From: Akkermansiaceae bacterium
GTDB lineage: Bacteria > Verrucomicrobiota > Verrucomicrobiia > Verrucomicrobiales > Akkermansiaceae
Assembly: GCA_021200315.1 (NCBI GenBank)
Contig: JAJQGU010000009.1
Location: forward strand, 1 to 62,874
Direction: 5' to 3'
Length of the DNA stretch: 62,874 nt
Numbering within the stretch: the stretch's first letter is position 1; each line of letters begins with the position of its first letter. Made by a program: the position numbers and the translations under genes. A model generated the notes under the pieces. That model was not told the origin of the DNA. It worked only from the letters and a program-made list of their open reading frames with translations, and did not search any database. Positions 8,154 to 18,182 of this stretch are shown piece after piece.

Positions 8154-9851
8154 ATGAGCGATCACACCTCACGAATCGGTTCCCCTCTCTATGTCATCGG
8201 GCACAGGAATCCCGATACAGACGCCATCTGTTCCGCCATCGGCAATGCCGAGTATCTGCGCACGCACGGCTACCCGAACGCCCGCGCAGCCCGCTGCGGC
8301 GAACTTCTCCCACGCACGGCCTGGGTGTTGGAGAGAGCGGGGGTTCCCGTCCCCGAATATATTTCGGACGTCGCCCCCACAGCGGGAGACATTTGCACGC
8401 GCAACGTCATCTCCATAGCCCCCGGCGACACCTTCCTCATGGCCTACAACCTGATGAAACAGCATAACTTCGATTCCATACCCGTAGTGGATGCCGAAGG
8501 GAAACTCCACGGGATTCTCCGTTTTCTCGACCTGCTGAACCTGCTCATGCCATCGAACATGACCGACATGAGCGTGCGCACCGTAGTGGCCTGCCTCAGC
8601 AACATCGCCAAAACACTCGACGCCACTTCCATCACATCCGCCCCGCTCAGTGAGCATGACCACGAAATCATTCTGCTGGTAGGCGCATCCAGCGAGCCCA
8701 CCATCCGCACGCGTCTCTCCATTTTCAAATCGAAGGGAATCGCGGGCAAACTGCTCGTCATTTGCGGAGACCGCCCCAACGTTCAGCTTTACGCCATTGA
8801 AGCGGGCGTGCGCGCCCTCGTCATCACCGCCGACGTGCACCCCGCCAGCGACCTCGTCGAAATCGCCAATGAGCGCGGCGTGACCATCCTCTCCACAAAA
8901 TGGGATACGGCGAGTGTCGGCAAACTCATCCTTTGCTCTCGCCGCGTGTCGGACGTGGTGCAGCGCGAATGCGTCACATTCGACGAGAGCGTCCCCCTGG
9001 CCGCCATTCAATCCACAGCCGCCCACAAGCGGCAGGACATTTTTCCCGTCGTGAATTCCCACACGCAGAAAGTCACAGGGCTCATTTCAAAGAACGACCT
9101 CGTCGACCCCCCACGCCTGCGAGTGGCTCTCGTGGATCACAACGAACTGGGGCAGGCCGTCAACGGTATCGAAGAGGCTGAAATCGTGGAGGTGATGGAT
9201 CACCATCGCATAGGAGCCCAAATCACTTCCCGTGATCCGATCCGCTTCGTCATCGAACCGCTGGGAGCGACTTCCACGCTGGTGGCCCGCCGCTTTTATC
9301 ACCGGGATCTGCAGCCCTCGCCGGGCACGGCGATCTGTCTTGCCGCAGGTATTCTTTCAGACACTCTCAATCTCACCTCCCCCACCTCTACTGACATGGA
9401 CAGGAAGATGCTCGAATGGCTCACCGGCCTCACGGGCATCAATGCGGAATCCTTCACGCATGAGTTCTTCTCGATAGGCTCCGTATTCGGTCCCGGTGCG
9501 GACGCAAGCGCCATCGTCAACATGGATCGCAAACGATTCGAGGAACCCGACGGCAAGATCAGCCTCTCCCAAGTGGAGGAAGTGGGGCTCTTCGGCTTCC
9601 ATGACATGCGCAGACAGCTTGAAGAAGAGCTCGGCAGGATTGTAGATGCCGAAAAATGCCGCCTTGCCTGCCTGCTGATCACCGATGTGCTCAAGCATGA
9701 TTCCCTGCTGCTCGCAGCCGGAGACAAAGAAGTAATCGAAGCCATCGAATATGAGCGCATAGACGACACTCTTTTTTCCGCCCAAAGCGTGGTAAGCCGT
9801 AAAAAGCAGCTCTTCCCCGCCATTGCCCGCGCCTTGAGATCTGTTCGCTGA
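8154..9851 (+). CDS. ppaC: Manganese-dependent inorganic pyrophosphatase with CBS and DRTGG domains
   Basis: A 565-residue family II pyrophosphatase that hydrolyses PPi to two phosphates in the cytosol. The DHH core is split by a regulatory insert: motif I GHRNPDTDAICSAIG (15-29), then CBS 1 (about 80-130), a DRTGG-type region (about 160-250), CBS 2 (about 268-315), then the rest of the DHH domain with VDHNELGQAV and MDHHRIGA (about 328-360), and DHHA2 (about 430-565) ending in SRKKQLFP, the phosphate-binding RKKQ motif. All metal-binding Asp/His positions I can see are present. In characterised relatives with this layout, adenine nucleotides and diadenosine polyphosphates bind the insert and tune activity. 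Length is normal for the regulated subclass (about 550). Confidence 0.93.
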   Translation: MSDHTSRIGSPLYVIGHRNPDTDAICSAIGNAEYLRTHGYPNARAARCGELLPRTAWVLERAGVPVPEYISDVAPTAGDICTRNVISIAPGDTFLMAYNLMKQHNFDSIPVVDAEGKLHGILRFLDLLNLLMPSNMTDMSVRTVVACLSNIAKTLDATSITSAPLSEHDHEIILLVGASSEPTIRTRLSIFKSKGIAGKLLVICGDRPNVQLYAIEAGVRALVITADVHPASDLVEIANERGVTILSTKWDTASVGKLILCSRRVSDVVQRECVTFDESVPLAAIQSTAAHKRQDIFPVVNSHTQKVTGLISKNDLVDPPRLRVALVDHNELGQAVNGIEEAEIVEVMDHHRIGAQITSRDPIRFVIEPLGATSTLVARRFYHRDLQPSPGTAICLAAGILSDTLNLTSPTSTDMDRKMLEWLTGLTGINAESFTHEFFSIGSVFGPGADASAIVNMDRKRFEEPDGKISLSQVEEVGLFGFHDMRRQLEEELGRIVDAEKCRLACLLITDVLKHDSLLLAAGDKEVIEAIEYERIDDTLFSAQSVVSRKKQLFPAIARALRSVR

Positions 9852-9994
9852 ACTTTCCCTTGCCACCTCGCTATCGAGACTCCGAAGAGAAACCGCCGCG
9901 CCCGGACTGGGCTTCGGCCGCCGAGGGACATTGTCCCCCCGACGAACGAAAGAAGCCCCATCCCGAATCCGAGCAACCCGGCGGGTCTTTCCCC

Positions 9995-12451
9995 ATGCCC
10001 GGCTCTGTTCCATCTTGGAGCCGCACCTCCTCCGGAGCTCCCCGCAGGGGGAAAACGCACCGACGGACTCTTTCTACCAAAGCTCTTCTTCCCAAGCGGG
10101 AACATACGGTCTTGGACGACTTTGCCGCGCCGCCTAAAAAGAACATGACGTGGTGGAAGGCCATCTGGTTTTTCCTTACGCTTCCCTTCCGGATCATCGC
10201 GCTGATGACGCGCAAGGCTCATTGGCTCATCGTATGGCCGCTGCGCGTTTTCTTGAGTTTCGCCTTTGTAGGAGTGGTGGTAGGAACCATCTTGATCTTC
10301 GTGTTCGGCCACTTGGCCGAAAGATATGACATCTCGCAAATCCTGCAAATGCCCGAGCGCACCATCGTGCTCGACCGCAAGGGGCGCGAAATCGGTACTC
10401 TCCACGGAGAAAACCGCCGCCGCATCGACAATCTCAGACTCGAAGTGCCCCAAGTGTTCATCGATGCCCTGCTGCTGAAGGAAGACAAGAGATTTTTCGA
10501 ACACTGGGGAGTGGATCCCATCGGCATAGCACGCGCCGTACAGCAGGTGTTCCGCCACGGACGCGCCACTCAGGGTGCGTCTACACTCACCATGCAGCTG
10601 GCCAAAACCACCTACAGCCACAGGGAGCGCAACCTCAAACACAAGCTCATCGAGATCGCTCTGGCTCGCCGCATCGAATCGACCTATGGCAAGGAGATCA
10701 TCCTCAAAGCCTACATCAACCGCATTTTCTGGGGGCACACCTTTCTCGGGCTCAAGCAGGCCGCTTACGGATATTTCAACAAAACGCCCGCCGAACTCAC
10801 GATCGGCGAATGCGCCATGCTGGCAGGCATCATTTGCAGCCCCAATGAATATTCACCCTATCGCCACCCGGAGTATGCAAAGAATCAGCGGGATCTGGTT
10901 CTCGGCCTTCTCCGCGATGCGGGAAAAATCACGTATGATCAATACGACTATGAAATCGCCCAGCCCCTGACCACCCACCGCCCGGAACAGCGCGGCGAAG
11001 AGAACTACGCGCTCGATCTCATTCGCCGCGAAGTGGATCACGTGCTCGACCTCCTCGATACGGCGAACCGCGAACTCAAAGATGAAACCATCTACCGGGG
11101 TGGGCTCGTCGTGCGAACCACACTCGATCTCGATTTGCAGGACGCCGTGCTGCAATCCATCAATACCCGCCTTGAAGACATCCTCGAATCCCGCAAGAAC
11201 TACCCCCACCAGACGCGCAAACAATATCAGGCTCTCATCGCGGGTCTCAGCCCTGACGAAGCGGCAAAAATCACGCCCCTGTACATTCAGGCCGCCGCCG
11301 TAGTGATCGACAACGCCAGCGGAGCCCTGCTGTCGGTGGTCGGCGGACGCGACAGCACGGAATCACGCTACAACCGCGCTATTCAGGCCCGACGCCAAGT
11401 GGGTTCGCTTTTCAAACCTTTCGTCTATTCCGCCTTCTTCGAAAGAGGCGGCAGCCCCGACACGCCCATTTCGGACAATGCGATCATGCCCGGGGAAATC
11501 GCCGGCGGCAAAAACTGGCGTCCCCGCAATGCGGACGGCCGCTTCACGGGCATACACCCGGCTTCCTACGGTTTGCTGAAATCGCGCAATACAATGTCCG
11601 TGCGCGTAGGGAACCGCGCCACGATAGCCGGAGTGGCCCACTTTGCCCGCATGGCCGGATTTCAGGACACGCTCGGGCGCAAACCCGGCCCCACGATTTT
11701 CCTTGGCACGTGGGAGGCTTCGCCTCTCGACATCGCCGGGGCCTACACCATCTTCGCCAACGGCGGCGTACGCCCCACGCCCTATATCATTGAATCGATC
11801 AGCGATCGCTCCCGACGCCCTCTTTACACCACCCGCCCCAACTCTCGCCGCGTCTGCACACAGCGCACCGCCGCGGCCACCTCGCGCATTCTTCAGCAAA
11901 TTACCAAACCCGGCGGCACCGCCGGCCGCACGCAATCTCTCGGCTTCAAGGCGCCCTGCGGCGGAAAGACCGGCACCACCAACGGATACACCAATGCGTG
12001 GTTCTGCGGTTTTACTTCCAGCCTCACGGCTTCGGTCTGGGTGGGGTTTGACCACCAAAAAACAATCATGGACAAGGGGTACGGCGCCACATTGGCTCTG
12101 CCCGTATGGGTGGATATTATGCGTGCCGCCGCCAAAGAGGGCTACCCGCAGAAGGCAATTCGCACTTCCGCCTCCACTCGTTCGGCTCAAATACTGCACA
12201 TTTGCCGCGAATCCGGCGGGCTGGCTCACACCGGCTGCGAGGCCGCGCATACAGACTACTACGAGACAATGCCCGATGTGGAGAGTCCCCGTTCTTTCTG
12301 CGCCGAACATGAAGCCATCGCCGAGGAAATCACGAACGAGCCCACTGCCGGCGATGCGGAACCATCGAACGACTCTCCCGGAGCAGATGAACCCACCGCC
12401 GAAGAAGTGCCGGAAGAGGACTACATCCCCACCGCGCGGGAAGCAGAATGA
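9995..12451 (+). CDS. Penicillin-binding protein 1A, bifunctional transglycosylase/transpeptidase
   Basis: Class A penicillin-binding protein for peptidoglycan polymerisation and cross-linking. A cytoplasmic basic/Pro-rich tail precedes one membrane helix (LRVFLSFAFVGVVVGTILIF). The GT51 glycosyltransferase domain carries KEDKRFFEHWGVDP with the catalytic Glu, plus GASTLTMQLAK and an active-site-like RRIESTYGKEIILKAYIN. The transpeptidase domain carries the SxxK serine in GSLFKPF, SRN as the SxN motif, and CGGKTGTTNGY as KTG. The C-terminus is an acidic Glu/Pro tail. The first in-frame ATG (9995) is used; the frame stays open further upstream to a TTG at 9860, 8 bp after the pyrophosphatase stop, which would add 45 disordered residues. 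Confidence 0.92.
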   Translation: MPGSVPSWSRTSSGAPRRGKTHRRTLSTKALLPKREHTVLDDFAAPPKKNMTWWKAIWFFLTLPFRIIALMTRKAHWLIVWPLRVFLSFAFVGVVVGTILIFVFGHLAERYDISQILQMPERTIVLDRKGREIGTLHGENRRRIDNLRLEVPQVFIDALLLKEDKRFFEHWGVDPIGIARAVQQVFRHGRATQGASTLTMQLAKTTYSHRERNLKHKLIEIALARRIESTYGKEIILKAYINRIFWGHTFLGLKQAAYGYFNKTPAELTIGECAMLAGIICSPNEYSPYRHPEYAKNQRDLVLGLLRDAGKITYDQYDYEIAQPLTTHRPEQRGEENYALDLIRREVDHVLDLLDTANRELKDETIYRGGLVVRTTLDLDLQDAVLQSINTRLEDILESRKNYPHQTRKQYQALIAGLSPDEAAKITPLYIQAAAVVIDNASGALLSVVGGRDSTESRYNRAIQARRQVGSLFKPFVYSAFFERGGSPDTPISDNAIMPGEIAGGKNWRPRNADGRFTGIHPASYGLLKSRNTMSVRVGNRATIAGVAHFARMAGFQDTLGRKPGPTIFLGTWEASPLDIAGAYTIFANGGVRPTPYIIESISDRSRRPLYTTRPNSRRVCTQRTAAATSRILQQITKPGGTAGRTQSLGFKAPCGGKTGTTNGYTNAWFCGFTSSLTASVWVGFDHQKTIMDKGYGATLALPVWVDIMRAAAKEGYPQKAIRTSASTRSAQILHICRESGGLAHTGCEAAHTDYYETMPDVESPRSFCAEHEAIAEEITNEPTAGDAEPSNDSPGADEPTAEEVPEEDYIPTAREAE

Positions 12452-12607
12452 AAATGTCTGGCCTTCATAAACTACGCGTCTCGCATGCAGCTAGGATTTT
12501 CTCCGATTCCGCGCGTCATGCCGCAACTGACACCATCTGTCCTTGCGCAATCTTGCGGAAAGTTGTATCATGCCGGCCAGTAGAATTCTTTCTCACGTAT
12601 ATTTCAC

Positions 12608-14113
12608 ATGAAACCTGCCACATTCAACTGCACAGTACTGAGAGACGGCCATCAGTCCCTGGCGGCCACGCGCATGGCCACCAGTCAAATGCTGGATATA
12701 GCGAAGATCCTCGACACTATGGGGTTCAGCGCTTTGGAGACCTGGGGAGGCGCCACGATCGACGCCGGGCTCCGCTTCCTCGGCGAGCTGCCCTTCGAAC
12801 GCCTCGACGCCTTGAAAAAGGCGGCGCCCGCCACCCCGCACATGATGCTGCTGCGGGGGCAGAACATGGTGGGCTACACCAATTATGCAGACGACGTGGT
12901 GACCGCCTTTGTCAAGACAAGCGCGGCGCACGGCATGAACATCTTCCGCATCTTCGACTGCCTCAATGATCCGGAGAATATGCGCACCTCCATCGAGGCG
13001 GTCAAGGCCGTGGGAGAAACCGCTCACGGCACTATCTGCTACACGACATCTCCCGTCCACAATCTCGACTACTTCGCCCAGCTTGGCCAGAAAATAGCCG
13101 ATATGGGCGCGGACGGCATCGTCATCAAAGATATGGCCGGCCTCATCCCCCCGAGCGAAGCCGCCGCGCTCACAGAGACTCTCAAGAAGAAAGTGGGGCT
13201 GCCGGTATGGGTGCATACGCACGACACCGCCGGCCTGGGCGCCCCCACCTATGTGGCCGCCATCAATGCCGGGGCAGACGCGGTAGACTGCTCCATCGCG
13301 CCTTTCGCCAACGGAACAGGCCAACCTGACTGCATGCGCATGCTGGCCATGCTCAAGGGCTATGACCGCTGCCCCGCAGTGGCGGACGACTTCCGCGAAA
13401 AGCTCACGCGGATTTCTGCAATGCTCCAGCCCATCTACGACAGCCTCTCGCGTTTCACAAACCATAAAAACGAGGTGATCAACAGCGACACTCTGCGCTA
13501 CCAGGTGCCGGGCGGCATGCTTTCCAACTTCCGCAATCAGCTCAAGGAAATGAACATGACGGACAAGTTCGAGGAGGTGTTCGCCGAAATTCCCGTCGTG
13601 CGCAAAGCTCTCGGCTGGATTCCTCTGGTGACGCCCACTTCGCAGATCGTGGGCGTACAGGCCATGATGAACGTCAAATTCGGCCGCTGGAAGAACATCA
13701 CGCCCCAATGCGCGGATGTGGCTCTCGGCTACTACGGGCATACGCCCGCACCGGTGGATCGGGATCTGCAGGAGCTCTGCGCCAAGAAAACGGGCAAAGA
13801 CCCCATCACCTGCCGTCCCGCCGATCTCATTAAGCCCGGCATGGAAGATCTCCGCGCAAAACTTGCGGAAAAGGGATTGCCTGCGAACGACGAGAGCTGC
13901 GTAATCTACGCCATGTTCCCCCAGCAGCTTGAAGACTACTACAATCCGGAAAAGCCCAAGCCCGGCCTGCCCGCGTCCGCCCCGGCACCGCGGCAGGCGC
14001 CGGCCTTCCCCGTGGCGCTCACCACGGCGGGGGTGCAGGCCCGCATCGACGGCCACTCCATGCAGCTGTCCCTCAACGGCAAAAACTACGACATCACCAT
14101 TCAGGAGCTCTAA
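12608..14113 (+). CDS. Oxaloacetate decarboxylase alpha / pyruvate carboxylase B-type carboxyltransferase
   Basis: A 501-residue protein matching the carboxyltransferase subunit of biotin-dependent oxaloacetate decarboxylase or two-subunit pyruvate carboxylase. The HMGL-like TIM barrel starts with CTVLRDGHQSL (metal-binding Asp), has FRIFDCLND, the carbamylated-lysine region GIVIKDMAGL and the histidine pair in VWVHTHDTAG. The conserved carboxylase domain follows (YQVPGGMLSNFRNQL). The protein stops at LNGKNYDITIQEL, just where family members usually continue through a Pro/Ala linker into a biotinyl domain with AMKM. No such domain follows in any frame, so the biotin carrier must be a separate protein elsewhere. 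Direction (carboxylation, decarboxylation with sodium pumping, or transcarboxylation) cannot be decided here. Confidence 0.85.
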   Translation: MKPATFNCTVLRDGHQSLAATRMATSQMLDIAKILDTMGFSALETWGGATIDAGLRFLGELPFERLDALKKAAPATPHMMLLRGQNMVGYTNYADDVVTAFVKTSAAHGMNIFRIFDCLNDPENMRTSIEAVKAVGETAHGTICYTTSPVHNLDYFAQLGQKIADMGADGIVIKDMAGLIPPSEAAALTETLKKKVGLPVWVHTHDTAGLGAPTYVAAINAGADAVDCSIAPFANGTGQPDCMRMLAMLKGYDRCPAVADDFREKLTRISAMLQPIYDSLSRFTNHKNEVINSDTLRYQVPGGMLSNFRNQLKEMNMTDKFEEVFAEIPVVRKALGWIPLVTPTSQIVGVQAMMNVKFGRWKNITPQCADVALGYYGHTPAPVDRDLQELCAKKTGKDPITCRPADLIKPGMEDLRAKLAEKGLPANDESCVIYAMFPQQLEDYYNPEKPKPGLPASAPAPRQAPAFPVALTTAGVQARIDGHSMQLSLNGKNYDITIQEL

Positions 14114-14309
14114 AAAGATTCTTCTCCGAGACAGACGCGGCCCGCCCCATACCTCGAGCAGAAGCACCCCGGGCTTTCCGCAGTCTTCACGGGATTTCCG
14201 CATGCTCTTCATTCACACCTGCCTTGTTGCCTGCCGTCCAAGCCCGGCTCGAAGCCGTGCCTGTCTCTCCGCTGCTTCCTGCAAAAAACGCCCAAGAAAA
14301 ACTATTCTC

Positions 14310-14338
14310 TTGCCAATTCGTTCGTTACCCTGTACAAT
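14310..14338 (+). promoter_or_regulatory. Promoter of carA-purA unit
   Basis: TTGCCA (14310-14315), a 17-bp spacer and TACAAT (14333-14338) give a near-consensus promoter. Transcription would start about 14345, leaving a leader of only about 12 nt before the carA ATG at 14357. Confidence 0.75.
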
Positions 14339-14356
14339 TTTTGCACTCCTGCACGA

Positions 14357-16806
<2,450 letters not shown>

Positions 16807-16827
16807 TTCCCTCCTCTCAGCCAAAAC

Positions 16828-17976
16828 ATGACAACCCTGCCGTTCAACGAGCCCTTTGAACGCCGGAATACGGGCTGCATCAAGTGGGACAGCTGCGGGA
16901 GCGCCCTGCCTTTCTGGATTGCGGACATGGACGTCCGCTCGCCCGACTGCATCGTCCGCGCGCTTCACGCCCGCGTCGGGCATTCCTTCTTCGGCTACGC
17001 CTGCATGACAGACGAACTGCGCGGCGCCATTGTGCGCTACATGAAAGCCGCCCATGGGGCGGACATTCTCCCCGAGTGGCTGATCGAGACACCCGGCTGC
17101 GTGCCGGCTCTTTCTCTCGTCGCCCGGGCTTTGTGCCGCCCCGGCGACGCGATCATGACGTGCCCGCCCGTCTACCCGCCCATCCGCCATGTACACCATG
17201 ATGCGGGCTGTCGGCTCGTTGAGATCCCGCATCTGTTCGAGGGCGGAGCATGGCGCTTCGATTGGGATGCCATGGAACGCGCCGTCACGCCGGATACCCG
17301 CCTCTTCATTCTCTGCAACCCGCAGAATCCGCTCGGCCGCGTCTGGCCGCGGCAGGACGTCGAGCGCCTCGCCCGCTTCTGCGAAGCGCACGGGCTCGCC
17401 CTCTGTTCCGATGAAATCCACTGCGATCTTGTGCTCGACGAAAACGCCCGCCACTTCACGGCCATGGCTCTGCCGGAGGCTCTCAGGCGCCGATGCATCA
17501 CTCTCTCGGCGCCGAGCAAGACCTACAATATCGCCGGCCTCGGCTTCTCCTTCGCCGTCATCCCCGACGACGCCCTGCGCACCCGTGTGCTCTCCGCACG
17601 GGGATGCACACTTCCCGGGGTGAACTGCCTGGCTCATGCGGCCGCGCTGAGCGCCTACACCGAAGGAGAGCCTTGGCGGCGCAGCCTGATTGTCCACCTC
17701 CGCGGCAACCGCGATTATCTTTACAAATACGTCGAAACCCACCTGCCCGGCATTGCGCTGCACCCCATGCAGGCCACCTATCTCGCCTGGATGGATTGCT
17801 CCGCCCTCGGGTTGGAGGATCCCTGCTCTTTCTTCCTGCATCAGGCGAAAGTGAAGCTCAATCCCGGCTCCGATTTCGGAGCGCCCCGGCACGTACGCTT
17901 CAATTTCGGCACCACGCGCGGGATGCTTGCCCGGGGCCTTGCCGCCATGGCTCAGGCTCTGCGCGGCCATGCGTGA
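16828..17976 (+). CDS. MalY/PatB-type PLP-dependent aminotransferase or C-S lyase
   Basis: A 382-residue fold-type I PLP enzyme. FERRNTGCIKWD near the start and FWIADMDVRSPDCIVRAL (about 30-47) are typical of the MalY/PatB cystathionine beta-lyase-like branch. PLP-binding elements: NPQNPLGRVW, SDEIHCDLV (Asp contacts the pyridine nitrogen) and SAPSKTYNIAGLGFSF, whose lysine forms the internal aldimine; RFNFGT near the end supplies the substrate-carboxylate arginine. Members cleave cystathionine or other C-S bonds, or transaminate. Exact substrate not predictable. It ends the carA-purA run. Confidence 0.88.
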   Translation: MTTLPFNEPFERRNTGCIKWDSCGSALPFWIADMDVRSPDCIVRALHARVGHSFFGYACMTDELRGAIVRYMKAAHGADILPEWLIETPGCVPALSLVARALCRPGDAIMTCPPVYPPIRHVHHDAGCRLVEIPHLFEGGAWRFDWDAMERAVTPDTRLFILCNPQNPLGRVWPRQDVERLARFCEAHGLALCSDEIHCDLVLDENARHFTAMALPEALRRRCITLSAPSKTYNIAGLGFSFAVIPDDALRTRVLSARGCTLPGVNCLAHAAALSAYTEGEPWRRSLIVHLRGNRDYLYKYVETHLPGIALHPMQATYLAWMDCSALGLEDPCSFFLHQAKVKLNPGSDFGAPRHVRFNFGTTRGMLARGLAAMAQALRGHA

Positions 17977-18089
17977 TACACGGCGCACCGCCCCCCTCCT
18001 TCCCCGCGGAATGAGCTCGTGCCGGCCCACGAAAAAATCGATTGCCCCTCCAAAAAAAACAGGCTGGGCAGAAATTTCGGTGATTTTTC

Positions 18090-18117
18090 TTGACTTCCGC
18101 GCCAAAATCAGTTAGAC
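18090..18117 (+). promoter_or_regulatory. Candidate promoter of the cas operon
   Basis: TTGACT (18090-18095), a 16-bp spacer and TTAGAC (18112-18117), or TAGACA with a 17-bp spacer. It has a good -35 and a weak -10. It lies 24 bp before the heptamer repeat and 66 bp before the cas3 ATG. The TTG of this -35 would be the alternative cas3 start, which argues against that longer start. Confidence 0.5.
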
Positions 18118-18140
18118 ATCATCCGCATGACGGTTTCCCC

Positions 18141-18182
18141 GACACCCGACACCCGACACCCGACACCCGACACCCGACACCC
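18141..18182 (+). repeat. Tandem heptanucleotide repeat, (GACACCC)x6, abutting the cas3 ATG
   Basis: Six perfect copies of GACACCC fill 18141-18182, and the cas3 ATG at 18183 follows with no gap. The start itself sits in a second tiny repeat, ATGCAC x2 then ATG, giving in-frame ATGs at 18183, 18189 and 18195. Such tracts can gain or lose units by slipped-strand mispairing. Confidence 0.95.

Noticed and set aside
14114..14309. Possible separate biotin-carrier fragment after the carboxyltransferase gene
   Set aside because: No frame contains an AMKM-like biotinylation motif or a lipoyl-type pattern; the translations are low-complexity Arg/Pro/Ser.
18090..18182. Upstream TTG start for Cas3 with a repetitive Pro/Thr/Asp N-terminal tail
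   Set aside because: The TTG is part of the best -35 box, and the extra residues are only the translated heptamer repeat; family resemblance starts after the ATGs at 18183-18195.
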